Assembly (NCBI GenBank): GCA_036276115.1
Contig: DATBEM010000121.1
Coordinates: forward strand, 18,147 to 82,146
Source of the DNA: Trebonia sp036276115
GTDB lineage: Bacteria > Actinomycetota > Actinomycetes > Streptosporangiales > Streptosporangiaceae
DNA: 64,000 nucleotides
Direction: 5' to 3'
Positions 16,656-24,499 of this stretch are shown here, piece after piece (the stretch's first letter is position 1; every line of letters begins with the position of its first letter). The position numbers were made by a program, and so were the translations under genes. The notes under the pieces are model-generated. The model saw only the letters and a program-made list of their open reading frames with translations. It did no database searches and was not told the DNA's origin.

Positions 16656-17479
16656 GCTCGCCCGGCCGTGCCCCGGCGCCGATAGGCAGTGCCCCCGCGC
16701 TAGGCAGTGCCCCCGCGCTAGGCAGTGCCCCCGCGCCGGGGCTGGTCGAGGTCAGCCGGTCCGGGCCGGTGGTGACGGTCCGGCTGGCCGACGAGGGCGG
16801 CCGCAACGCCTTCACCCCGGACCTGGCGGCCCGCTTCGCCGGCGCCCTGGCGGCGGCGGTGGCCGATCCCGGGGCCAGGGTGGTGGTGCTGGCCGGGCTG
16901 CCCGGCATCTTCAGCGCGGGCGGCTCGCGCGAGAGCCTGCTCGGGCTCCCGGGGAGCCGGGAGACGCTCGAGCACGACGTGATCATCCGCGCGCCGCTGC
17001 GCTGCCCGCTGCCGGTGGTGGCGGCGATGCGGGGCCACGCGATCGGCGGCGGCTTCCTGCTCGGCCTGTACGCCGACATCCCGGTGCTCAGCGAGCGCTC
17101 GGTCTACACCGCCAACTTCCTCAGCTACGGGTTCATGCCCTGCATGGGGGCCACCTGGGTGCTGCCGCACCGGCTGGGGGGCGCCCTGGCGGCCGAGGCA
17201 CTGCTCGGGGCGGCCCGGTTCCGGGGCCGGGAGCTGCGCGAGCGGGGCGCGGCAGTCACGGTGGTGGCCCACGACGCGGTCGAGGACACGGCGGCGGCGC
17301 TGGCCACCCGGATCGCGGCCGCCCCCCGGCGTGCCCTCGAGCTGGCCAAGGCGGCGCTCGTCGCCCCCTGGCGGGCGGCATCGGACCAGGCCTTCGAGCG
17401 CGAGGTCCCCGGGCACCTGGAAACGGTCCAGAACCCCATGGCCCGCCAGGCAGTGGCGGCCGGATACGGACAGTCATGA
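16652..17479 (+). CDS. Enoyl-CoA hydratase homologue ECH2 (decarboxylase of the cassette)
   Basis: 275 aa crotonase. The FLSYGFMPCMGATWVLPHRLG stretch (given here as FLSYGFMPCM plus GATWVLP) is characteristic of ECH2 decarboxylases, and the oxyanion region is GHAIGGGFLLGLYAD. It would decarboxylate the glutaconyl-type intermediate to leave a beta-methyl enoyl-ACP. GTG 16652 is chosen by GTGA overlap with ECH1. Residues about 11-28 are an extra low-complexity leader with three GSAPA-type steps from an exact 18-bp triplicate. The next gene again overlaps by 4 nt. Confidence 0.92.
   Translation: MSSPGRAPAPIGSAPALGSAPALGSAPAPGLVEVSRSGPVVTVRLADEGGRNAFTPDLAARFAGALAAAVADPGARVVVLAGLPGIFSAGGSRESLLGLPGSRETLEHDVIIRAPLRCPLPVVAAMRGHAIGGGFLLGLYADIPVLSERSVYTANFLSYGFMPCMGATWVLPHRLGGALAAEALLGAARFRGRELRERGAAVTVVAHDAVEDTAAALATRIAAAPRRALELAKAALVAPWRAASDQAFEREVPGHLETVQNPMARQAVAAGYGQS
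16683..16736 (+). repeat. Exact 18-bp tandem repeat, three copies, in the ECH2 N-terminus
   Basis: The unit TAGGCAGTGCCCCCGCGC occurs three times without a mismatch at 16683, 16701 and 16719, in frame. It encodes repeated Gly-Ser-Ala-Pro-Ala-Leu ahead of the crotonase domain. Copy number could change without a frameshift. Confidence 0.9.
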
Positions 17480-18336
17480 CAACGGCAGTATTGTTCCCCG
17501 GGCAGGGCAGCCAGCGTAAGGGCATGGGCGAGGAGCTGTTCGGCCGCTACCCCGGCGCCGAGCAGGAGGCCGGGGAGATCCTCGGCTACTCGGTGCCCGA
17601 GCTGTGCCGCGACGACCCCGGCGGGCGGCTCGGCGACACCCGGTACACCCAGCCCGTCCGGTACGTGGTCAACGCGCTCGCCTGGCGCGCCGCGGCCGAC
17701 GACGGCCTAGTCGCGGACGTCCTGCTCGGGCACAGCGTCGGCGAGTACGCCGCGCTGCTGGCCGCAGGGGTGTTCGACTTCGCCAGCGGCCTGCGGCTGG
17801 TCGTCCGCCGGGCGGCGGCGATGGCCAGCGTGCCGGGGTCGATGAGCGTGGTCCTCGGGCTGGGGGCGGACAAGATCGGCGCGGCCCTGCGCGCGGCCGG
17901 GCTGACCGGGATCGACCTGGCCAACCTGAACTCGGCCGACCAGGTCGTGATCGCCGGCCCGGCCGGGGAGCTAGCCGCCGCGGTCGAGCCGCTGACCAGC
18001 GCGGGCGCCTTCCGGGTGCGCCAGCTGGACGTCAGCGGGCCGTTCCACTCGCGCTACATGCGCGGGGCCGCCCGGGCGTTCGCCCGGTCGGCCAGCGAGG
18101 TGCGGTTCGCCCCGCCCGCCATCCCCGTGATCGCCAATCGGACCGCGGCCGAGTACCCCGGCTCCGGCATCGCCCGGCTGCTCATCGAGCAGGTCGACCA
18201 CCAGGTGCGGTGGGCTGAGTCGCTCGCCTACGTCCTGGGCAGGTACCCGGACGTCACGTTCGTCGAGCTGGGCGGCACGCCGACCCTCGGCAGCACCGTG
18301 CGCCGGGCGCTGCAGCAGGCCGGGCGGGCGTCGTGA
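17476..18336 (+). CDS. Discrete malonyl-type acyltransferase (trans-AT)
   Basis: 286 aa. FPGQGSQ opens the protein, the nucleophile is Ser87 in GHSVGEYAAL, and His191 lies in SGPFHSRYM, which fits malonyl-type trans-acting acyltransferases. Arg in VVRRAAAM is the expected malonyl carboxylate ligand. It overlaps ECH2 (ATGA) and the reductase gene (GTGA). It most likely loads malonyl onto the tandem ACPs and the donor ACP, neither of which has a local AT. Confidence 0.94.
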   Translation: MTTAVLFPGQGSQRKGMGEELFGRYPGAEQEAGEILGYSVPELCRDDPGGRLGDTRYTQPVRYVVNALAWRAAADDGLVADVLLGHSVGEYAALLAAGVFDFASGLRLVVRRAAAMASVPGSMSVVLGLGADKIGAALRAAGLTGIDLANLNSADQVVIAGPAGELAAAVEPLTSAGAFRVRQLDVSGPFHSRYMRGAARAFARSASEVRFAPPAIPVIANRTAAEYPGSGIARLLIEQVDHQVRWAESLAYVLGRYPDVTFVELGGTPTLGSTVRRALQQAGRAS

Positions 18337-19307
18337 AGGCGGTCTACGCGACCGGCCCCCGGCCGCTGGACCCGCTGAGCGCGATCGCGGTGGGCGGGCG
18401 GCCCGATCCCGGGCCGCCCGACGGCTGGACGACGGTGCGGGTCCGGGCGGCCAGCCTCAACGCCCATGACCTGGCCACGGCGCGCGGGGTCGGCATCGCC
18501 CGCGACCGCTTCCCCATGATCTTGGGCTGCGACGGGGCCGGCCTGGACGCCGACGGCAACCGGGTGCTGGTGTACCCGGTGATCGAGTCGCCCGGCTGGG
18601 ACGGCGAGGACACGATGAGCCCGGGCCGCCACCTGCTCACCGAGCAGGTCGACGGCACGATGGCGGAGCTGGTCACGGTGCCCGCCCGTAACCTGGTGCC
18701 GCTGCCGCCGTGGCTCTCCTTCGCCGAGGGCGCGTGCCTGGGCGCGGCCTGGCTGACCGCCTACCGCATGCTGTTCACCCGGTCGGGCCTGCAGCCGGGC
18801 GACACCGTCCTCGTCCAGGGCAGCGGCGGCGGCCTGTCGCAGGCGCTGATCGCGCTGGGGCGGCTGGGCGGGTTCCGGGTCTGGGCCACCGGGCGGGCCG
18901 AGGGCAGCCGCCGCACGGCCCTGGAGCTGGGCGCGCACCAGGCCTTCGAGCCCGGGGCGCGGCTTCCGCGCCCGGTCGACGCGGTCATGGACTCGGTCGG
19001 CCGGGTGACCTGGCAGCACTCGCTGGAGGCGCTGCGCCCCGGCGGCAGCCTCGTGCTGGCGGGGGCGACCACCGGGGCCAACCCGCCCGCCCGGCTCGCC
19101 CGCACGTTCTTCCTGCAGTTGTCGGTTGTCGGCGTGTTCTGCGGCACCCGGGCAGAGCTGCGCCGCCTGATCAGCCTGCTTGAGGTATCCGGCGTCCGGC
19201 CGCATATCGACCAGGAATACAGCCTGGACGAGGCGCCGAAGGCGCTGGCGAAGATGGCCGCCGGAGAAATCAATGGCAAGCTCATCATTCTACCAGGAGA
19301 GGGATAA
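18333..19307 (+). CDS. MDR-family oxidoreductase, candidate enoyl reductase
   Basis: 324 aa medium-chain dehydrogenase/reductase of the quinone oxidoreductase type, without structural-zinc cysteines. It has an N-terminal GroES-like domain with LGCDGAGLDADGNRV, and a nucleotide-binding motif VLVQGSGGGLSQALIALGRLGG (as VQGSGGG then LSQALIALG). GTG 18333 overlaps the acyltransferase stop. It is the last gene of the cassette operon. In curacin-type systems an ER acts right after ECH2, so here it could reduce 3-methylcrotonyl-ACP to isovaleryl-ACP (inference). Confidence 0.82.
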   Translation: MKAVYATGPRPLDPLSAIAVGGRPDPGPPDGWTTVRVRAASLNAHDLATARGVGIARDRFPMILGCDGAGLDADGNRVLVYPVIESPGWDGEDTMSPGRHLLTEQVDGTMAELVTVPARNLVPLPPWLSFAEGACLGAAWLTAYRMLFTRSGLQPGDTVLVQGSGGGLSQALIALGRLGGFRVWATGRAEGSRRTALELGAHQAFEPGARLPRPVDAVMDSVGRVTWQHSLEALRPGGSLVLAGATTGANPPARLARTFFLQLSVVGVFCGTRAELRRLISLLEVSGVRPHIDQEYSLDEAPKALAKMAAGEINGKLIILPGEG

Positions 19308-19369
19308 GCTCCCGGGGAACAACCAGGCAATCTCCGGTCCATCCGCAGAGAAAACCGTGGAGGTAGTCA

Positions 19370-20992
19370 ATGCTGGTTAGAAAGAAATCATGGCTGGCCC
19401 TTGTCCTGGTCGGGCTGGGCGCCATTTTGCTCGGAACGCTGCCCATGACCTCGCAGGCGGCGGTGCTGCACCGTAACGGGGCGACCACGGCCGACTGGGC
19501 GTCCTGGCAGGGCGAGCTATCGGGCGACCGGTTCGCCCCGGGCACGCCGGTCACCCCGCAGAACGTCAGCCACCTCAGCGAGTCATGGGCGTTCACGCTG
19601 CCCCGGATCACCGGCACCAACCCGTCCAGCCAGCCGGCCGTGGTCGGGAACACCCTCTACGTGGGCAGCAACGACGCCAAGTTCTTCGCGCTCGACGCGA
19701 CCACCGGCGCCACCGTGTGGAGCTTCGACCTGACCAGCGTGGTCGGGCCGGTCGGCTCGACCCCGGACCCGGTCCGGGACGGCGCGGCGGTATCGAACGG
19801 GGTGGTCTACTTCGGCGACACCCGGGGCTACCTGTACGCGCTGAACGCGCGGACCGGCGCCCTGCGCTGGGCGATCCGGGTGGACCCGGCCAACCCCGAC
19901 GTCCAGGAGACCGGCTCCCCGACCGTGTACAACGGGCTGGTCTACATCGGGACCTCCAACGATGAGAACAACTTCCAGGAAACGAACCTGAACTACCCCT
20001 GCTGCACCGCGCGGGGCCAGGTGGTCGCGGTCAGCGCCGCGACCGGCGCGGTGGCCTGGCGGCACTACACGGTGCCGGCGGCCCAGGCGACCGGCACGTG
20101 GCCGAGCGGGGCGACCCAGTACGGGCCGTCCGGGGTCTCGGTCTGGACCACGCCGGTCATCAACCCGGCGGCGGGCCTGCTGTACGTGGGCACCGGCAAC
20201 AACTACACCGGCTCGGCCGGCCAGGCCGACAGCGTGCTGGCCCTGAGCCTGCGCACGGGCAAGACGGCCTGGAGCTACCAGGCCCAGCCGGACACTTACA
20301 CCACCACCTGCGACGACCCCGCGCTGGCGCCGACCTACTGCCCCGCCCAGGCCGCCGGCAACGCCCATGACTGGGACATGTCGTCCGGCAACCTCTACCA
20401 GGCCGGCGGGCGGACCATCCTCGGCATGGGGGACAAGGCGGGCGCCTACCGGGCGTTCGACGCGGTGACCGGCAAGCTGCTGTGGACCCAGCACCTGGTG
20501 GCCAACCCCAGCACGGAGGGCGGCGACGGCGGCATCGTGTGGGGCGGCAGCACCGACGGGCACCGCATCTACGTCGCCACCTGGTTCGCCAACCCGGGCG
20601 TGATGTACGCGCTCAACCCGGCGACCGGCGCCATCGAGTGGCAGACGCCCACCCCGGCCGACGGGTGCACCACCGGCGGCGCGGCGGGCAACCCGAGCTG
20701 CCAGCTCGCCTTCACCCCGGCCGTGACCTCGGTCCCGGGCCTGGTCTTCGAGGGGAACGCGGACGGCAAGCTGTACGCATTCTCGTCGTCCACCGGGCAG
20801 ATCGCGTGGCAGTACGACACCGTTCGCGAGTTCCAGGGAGTCAACGGGGTGCCTGGCTTCGGCGAGTCGCTATCTGGGATTGGTGGTGTAGTAGTGGCGA
20901 ACGGCATGCTTTACGTCGAATCGGGCTACTACCCGCTATTCGCGTCGACCGAGGGCACTGTGCTCCTTGCGTTCAAGCTGTCCGGTTCGTAA
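19370..20992 (+). CDS. Exported PQQ-type beta-propeller dehydrogenase
   Basis: 540 aa. A signal peptide is clear: Lys/Arg start MLVRKKSW, a hydrophobic core to residue 25, and a TSQAA cleavage region. The rest is an eight-bladed quinoprotein propeller with repeated LYVGSNDAKFFALDATTG-like blades (GxVYFGD, GLVYIGT, LLYVGTGNN). Adjacent Cys211-Cys212 in NYPCCTARG recall the vicinal disulfide of PQQ alcohol dehydrogenases, though here they sit in a different local context. A GGAGG precedes ATG 19370. It should act outside the membrane, perhaps oxidising an exported product; the substrate is unknown. Confidence 0.85.
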   Translation: MLVRKKSWLALVLVGLGAILLGTLPMTSQAAVLHRNGATTADWASWQGELSGDRFAPGTPVTPQNVSHLSESWAFTLPRITGTNPSSQPAVVGNTLYVGSNDAKFFALDATTGATVWSFDLTSVVGPVGSTPDPVRDGAAVSNGVVYFGDTRGYLYALNARTGALRWAIRVDPANPDVQETGSPTVYNGLVYIGTSNDENNFQETNLNYPCCTARGQVVAVSAATGAVAWRHYTVPAAQATGTWPSGATQYGPSGVSVWTTPVINPAAGLLYVGTGNNYTGSAGQADSVLALSLRTGKTAWSYQAQPDTYTTTCDDPALAPTYCPAQAAGNAHDWDMSSGNLYQAGGRTILGMGDKAGAYRAFDAVTGKLLWTQHLVANPSTEGGDGGIVWGGSTDGHRIYVATWFANPGVMYALNPATGAIEWQTPTPADGCTTGGAAGNPSCQLAFTPAVTSVPGLVFEGNADGKLYAFSSSTGQIAWQYDTVREFQGVNGVPGFGESLSGIGGVVVANGMLYVESGYYPLFASTEGTVLLAFKLSGS

Positions 20993-21014
20993 CCCTCAGC
21001 ACGGGCCAATCACG

Positions 21015-21053
21015 CGTCCCGGGCCTCCGGCGTTTAGGCTGGAGCCCGGGACG
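21015..21053 (+). terminator. Hairpin after the quinoprotein gene
   Basis: CGTCCCGGGC (21015-21024) pairs with GCCCGGGACG (21044-21053), with partial pairing continuing inward, followed by TGTTATT. It lies 22 nt past the stop at 20992. Confidence 0.65.
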
Positions 21054-21081
21054 TGTTATTGCGGATAGATGGAGGAAAGCG

Positions 21082-21714
21082 ATGCGATTGCTTGTCATTG
21101 GCGCGGCCGGGCGGACCGGGCTGCATGTCGTCGACAGCGCCCTGTCGGCCGGGCACGCGGTAACGGCGTTCGTGCGGCGGCCGGAGGCCCTGGGGGGCCA
21201 GCGCGAAGGGCTCACGGTGGTCCGCGGCGACGTGCTCGACGCGACCTCCGTCGCCGCCGCGATGGCGGGCCACGACGCGGTCGCCTCGGTGGTCGGGGTC
21301 AAGGGCCGGGAGGCCACCACCGTGTTCTCCGCCGGCACGGCCAACATCCTGGCCGCGATGGGCCAGCACGGGGTCCGGCGGGTGGTCGCGCTGTCCACCG
21401 CGGGCCTCGACCCGGACGTGGAGATGCCGCTGGCGCAGCGCCTGGTGTCCAACTACATCGTGGCCCGGATGCTGCGCAACCTGTATGAGGACCAGGCCAG
21501 GATGGAATCGGAGCTGGCGGCGAGCGACACCGACTGGACGATCGTGCGGGCGGCACTGCTGACCGAGAAGCCCGCCACCGGCAACTACCGCACGGCGGTG
21601 GGCGACCGGCTGAAGCGCCCCGAGCGGATCAGCCGGGCCGACCTGGCGGCCTACATCGTGGCGTGCCTGGGCGATGCGGAGACCTACCGCAAGAAGGTCA
21701 TGATCGCGTACTGA
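21082..21714 (+). CDS. NmrA-like NAD(P)-binding protein
   Basis: 210 aa atypical SDR. The Rossmann motif is GAAGRTGLHVV at residues 7-17, with FVRRPEAL after strand 2 and WTIVRAALLTEKP late. It lacks the YxxxK catalytic pair. GGAGGAAAG precedes ATG 21082. It lies between two terminators, so it is probably transcribed alone. It could be a redox sensor or tailoring reductase; no substrate can be assigned. Confidence 0.82.
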   Translation: MRLLVIGAAGRTGLHVVDSALSAGHAVTAFVRRPEALGGQREGLTVVRGDVLDATSVAAAMAGHDAVASVVGVKGREATTVFSAGTANILAAMGQHGVRRVVALSTAGLDPDVEMPLAQRLVSNYIVARMLRNLYEDQARMESELAASDTDWTIVRAALLTEKPATGNYRTAVGDRLKRPERISRADLAAYIVACLGDAETYRKKVMIAY

Positions 21715-21748
21715 GCCGACCTGGCCGCGCCCGCGAGGCGAGCGGCCG

Positions 21749-21778
21749 GCGGGCGGCGGGGACCTCCCCGCCGCCCGC
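21749..21778 (+). terminator. Strong GC hairpin after the NmrA-like gene
   Basis: GCGGGCGGCGGGGA (21749-21762) and its exact complement (21765-21778) leave a 2-nt loop. No T-tract follows, as is common in high-GC actinomycetes. It lies 35 nt after the stop. Confidence 0.7.
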
Positions 21779-21847
21779 GAACCGGGACGTAAACCCGGTC
21801 GAAGCGGCCCTCGGCGCTTGCGCTCGGTCCCCTTCAGCACATATTAT

Positions 21848-21878
21848 GGTGACTAGAAATTTAAGCTCACCTTAACTA
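21848..21878 (+). promoter_or_regulatory. Promoter with overlapping imperfect palindrome upstream of the ABC exporter
   Basis: TGACTA (21850-21855), 17 nt, TAACTA (21873-21878) is a reasonable housekeeping-type promoter. A 24-nt imperfect palindrome, GGTGA to TCACC with AAATTT at its centre, covers 21848-21871 and would block RNA polymerase if bound by a repressor. Confidence 0.55.
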
Positions 21879-21897
21879 TGCCGACCGAGCCACCGTT

Positions 21898-22914
21898 ATG
21901 AGGTACCAAGTGTCGGACGATCCCGCCATCGTGGTCCGCGACCTTCGCAAGACCTACGGCAAGGTGGTGGCGCTGGACGGGCTTAGCTTCGAAGTCCCCG
22001 CCGGTTCCGTCACCGGCCTGCTGGGGCCGAACGGGTCCGGGAAGACCACCACCATCTCCATCCTCTCGACCGCGCTGCGGCCCGACAGCGGCGAGGCCAC
22101 CGTCCTCGGCGTCGACGCGGTGCACAAGGCCCCCGCGGTCCGCCGCCTCATTGGCTTCGCCGGGCAGTTCGCGGCGGTCGACGCCAGCCTCACCGGGCAC
22201 GAGAACCTGCGCCTGATCGGGCGGCTGAGCCGCCTGCGGCGCGGCGACGCCCGGTCGCGGGCCACCGAGCTGCTTGAGCGGTTCGACCTGTCCGACGCCG
22301 GCGGCCGGCTGGTCCGGACCTACTCCGGCGGCATGCGCCGCCGGCTGGACCTGGCCGCGGCGCTCATGCACCGGCCGCCGCTGCTGTTCCTGGACGAGCC
22401 CACCACCGGGCTGGACCCGGAGAGCCGGCTGGGCCTGTGGGACATCGTGCGCGACCTCGTCCAGGAGGGGACCACGGTCCTGCTCACCACCCAGTACCTG
22501 GATGAGGCGGACGCGCTGGCCGACAACCTGGTGATCATCGCCGGGGGGCAGGTCGTGGAGCGCGGGACGCCGCGGGCGCTGCGCCAGCGGGTCGGGTCGG
22601 CCGTCGTCCGGCTCACCTTCAACAGCGAGGCCGACGCCGCCAAGGCGGCCCGGGTGCTGGCCGGGCAGTACGACCCCAGCCAGGACGGGGAGACCGTCCA
22701 GCTCACCGAGGGGGGCGGCTCGGCCGAGATCATGGGCATCGCCCGGGCACTGGAGGGCCGGGCGCCCGACCCGGCCAGCGTCGAGATCCGCGAGCCCACC
22801 CTCGACGACGTCTTCCTGTCGCTGACCGGCAAGTCGGCCAAGGAAGCGGCCCGGGAACCGGCCCGGGACGCGGAGGCCGTGCCCGTCGGCACCCAATCAC
22901 AAGGAGCCTCATGA
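21898..22914 (+). CDS. ABC transporter ATPase, DrrA type
   Basis: 338 aa. Walker A is GPNGSGKTT near residue 43, the signature is YSGGMRRRLDLA, Walker B is LLFLDEPTTGLD, and TTQYLDEADAL is the H-loop/D-loop region of drug exporters. The C-terminal 90 residues match the DrrA accessory domain and end in a charged, Ala-rich tail. It overlaps the permease gene by 4 nt. It probably exports the cluster product and gives self-resistance. Confidence 0.93.
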   Translation: MRYQVSDDPAIVVRDLRKTYGKVVALDGLSFEVPAGSVTGLLGPNGSGKTTTISILSTALRPDSGEATVLGVDAVHKAPAVRRLIGFAGQFAAVDASLTGHENLRLIGRLSRLRRGDARSRATELLERFDLSDAGGRLVRTYSGGMRRRLDLAAALMHRPPLLFLDEPTTGLDPESRLGLWDIVRDLVQEGTTVLLTTQYLDEADALADNLVIIAGGQVVERGTPRALRQRVGSAVVRLTFNSEADAAKAARVLAGQYDPSQDGETVQLTEGGGSAEIMGIARALEGRAPDPASVEIREPTLDDVFLSLTGKSAKEAAREPARDAEAVPVGTQSQGAS

Positions 22915-23729
22915 CCACCGCCGCCGTCAGCGCCGCCCCCCGGCTGGAGCCACTGGGGTCCGGGACGGGACCGACGATCTTCCAGGACATCTGGGACGTC
23001 ACCTGGCGCAACCTGTTGTCGACGCTCCGCCAGCCGCAGGCGCTGGTCTTCTCGGCCATCCAGCCGGTGCTGTTCGTCTGCCTGTTCCGCTACGCCTTCG
23101 GCGGGGCGATTCACGTGCCCGGCGTGGCCTACGTGAACTTCCTGATGCCGGGGATCTTCGCCCAGAGCGTGGCGTTCGGCGCGATCGGCACGGCCGTGGG
23201 CCTGTCCACCGACCTGCGCACCGGACTGCTGGAGCGGTTCCGCACGCTGCCCATGTCCCAGTTCGCGATCCTCGCCGGGCGCACCACCGCCGACCTCATC
23301 AGGAACCTGTTCGTCCTCGCGGTCATGGTCGGCATCGGCTTCGCCGTCGGCTTCCGGGTGCAGACCAACGCCGCCGCGTTCCTGGCCGCGCTGGGCCTGG
23401 TGGTGCTGTTCGGGTACGTGTTCTCCTGGGGCTTCGTCGCCCTTGGCCTGGCCACCGGCAACGCCGAGGCGGCCCAGGCGGCCGGCGTGCCGGTCATGTT
23501 CCTGCTGGTCTTCGCCTCGCCCGCGTTCATCCCGGTGCAGGACATGCCGGGCTGGCTCCAGTCGGTGGCGGCCCACCAGCCGCTGGCGGCGCTCGTCAAC
23601 GCGCTGCGGCCCCTGGTGCTGGGCGGCCCGACCGCCAGCCACGTGCTGTCGTCCGTCGCCTGGAGCGCCGGCCTGCTCGTGGTGTTCGCGGTCTTGTCCA
23701 TGCTTCAGTACCGGCGGCTGACCCGCTAA
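22911..23729 (+). CDS. ABC-2 type permease, DrrB type
   Basis: 272 aa membrane partner of the preceding ATPase. It has six predicted hydrophobic segments, beginning with ALVFSAIQPVLFVCLFRYAFGG. The EPLGS-to-QDIWDVTWRNL leader and ERFRTLPMS are typical of daunorubicin-resistance permeases. AAGGAG lies 3 nt before ATG 22911. A strong hairpin follows 20 nt after the stop. Confidence 0.93.
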   Translation: MTTAAVSAAPRLEPLGSGTGPTIFQDIWDVTWRNLLSTLRQPQALVFSAIQPVLFVCLFRYAFGGAIHVPGVAYVNFLMPGIFAQSVAFGAIGTAVGLSTDLRTGLLERFRTLPMSQFAILAGRTTADLIRNLFVLAVMVGIGFAVGFRVQTNAAAFLAALGLVVLFGYVFSWGFVALGLATGNAEAAQAAGVPVMFLLVFASPAFIPVQDMPGWLQSVAAHQPLAALVNALRPLVLGGPTASHVLSSVAWSAGLLVVFAVLSMLQYRRLTR

Positions 23730-23748
23730 TCATCTTAACCCGGCCCTA

Positions 23749-23786
23749 ACGAGCTGCTGGCCCGTCCCGACGGGCCAGCAGCTCGT
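23749..23786. terminator. Bidirectional terminator between permease and response regulator
   Basis: Perfect 18-bp stem (23749-23766 with 23769-23786) and a 2-nt loop, between convergent genes ending at 23729 and 23828. It should serve both strands. Confidence 0.85.
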
Positions 23787-23827
23787 CGGGACAGGCCAGG
23801 CCCTCGCGGGCCACCTCCGGAGAAGCT

Positions 23828-24499
23828 CTAATGCCCCAGGCCTGCCCGGCGGGCCCGGACCGCGGCCTCGGTCCTGTCAATGACCTGCAGTTTGGCGAAG
23901 ATCCGCGAGATGTAGTTGCGCACCGTCTTTACCGATAGCCCCATCTGGCGCGCTATTGCCGAGTTGCCGAGGCCGTCGGCGATAAGCTCCAGCACCTCCC
24001 GCTCGCGCTCGGTCAGCTCGGGAAACGGGTTCGCGTCAGCCTGCGGGTTAGTCAGGTGATCGACTATCCAGCTTGCTGAATGAGCGTCGAAGGCCAGGCC
24101 GCCCGCGCTGACCACCCGGATCGCGAGGCTAACCTCCTCCCAGCTCGCCTCCTTGAGCAGGAATCCCCGTGCGCCCGCCCGGATGGCTGAAAGGAACGTC
24201 TCCTTATCGGCGTGCATCGTGACGATGATCACGCCAATCTTCGGGTATTTGGCCGACAGCGTCTTGGTGGCCTCAGTCCCGGTGGCCTCAGTCCCGGTCT
24301 CCCCCGGCATGCTGATATCCATCACGACGAGCTGCGGGCGGAGGTCATGGGTCTTGGCGATGGCCTCCGCGGCGGATTCCGCCTCGCCTACCACGCGCAG
24401 GTCGCCCATTCCCTCAAGGAGGGTCTTAAGGCCCCATCGGTAAACGGGGTGGTCATCGACAATTAGGATGTCTATAGACTTTTTGTCCGAAGGGTCCAT
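23828..24499 (-). CDS. NarL/LuxR-family response regulator
   Basis: 223 aa. The receiver domain has VDDHPVYRWGL and phosphoacceptor Asp61 in VVMDISMPG; conserved Thr is in IVTMHA and Lys in LLKEAS. The C-terminal LuxR helix-turn-helix is LTEREREVLELIADGLGNSAIA (as LTEREREVLEL and GLGNSAIA) with LSVKTVRNYISRIFAKL. A perfect 15-bp duplication (24266-24295) inserts a second GTEAT just after the phosphorylation loop. The start overlaps the histidine kinase 3' end by 47 nt. It is likely the pathway or exporter regulator, with the kinase as partner. Confidence 0.93.
   Translation of the reverse strand: MDPSDKKSIDILIVDDHPVYRWGLKTLLEGMGDLRVVGEAESAAEAIAKTHDLRPQLVVMDISMPGETGTEATGTEATKTLSAKYPKIGVIIVTMHADKETFLSAIRAGARGFLLKEASWEEVSLAIRVVSAGGLAFDAHSASWIVDHLTNPQADANPFPELTEREREVLELIADGLGNSAIARQMGLSVKTVRNYISRIFAKLQVIDRTEAAVRARRAGLGH
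24266..24295 (-). repeat. 15-bp perfect tandem duplication inside the receiver domain
   Basis: GGTGGCCTCAGTCCC (plus strand) occurs twice in direct succession. In the protein it gives GTEATGTEAT at the start of helix alpha-3, five residues more than usual for NarL-type receivers. Confidence 0.85.

Noticed and set aside
16683..16736. Possible CRISPR-like or regulatory array from the 18-bp repeats
   Set aside because: Units are directly abutting with no spacers and lie in frame within a coding sequence.
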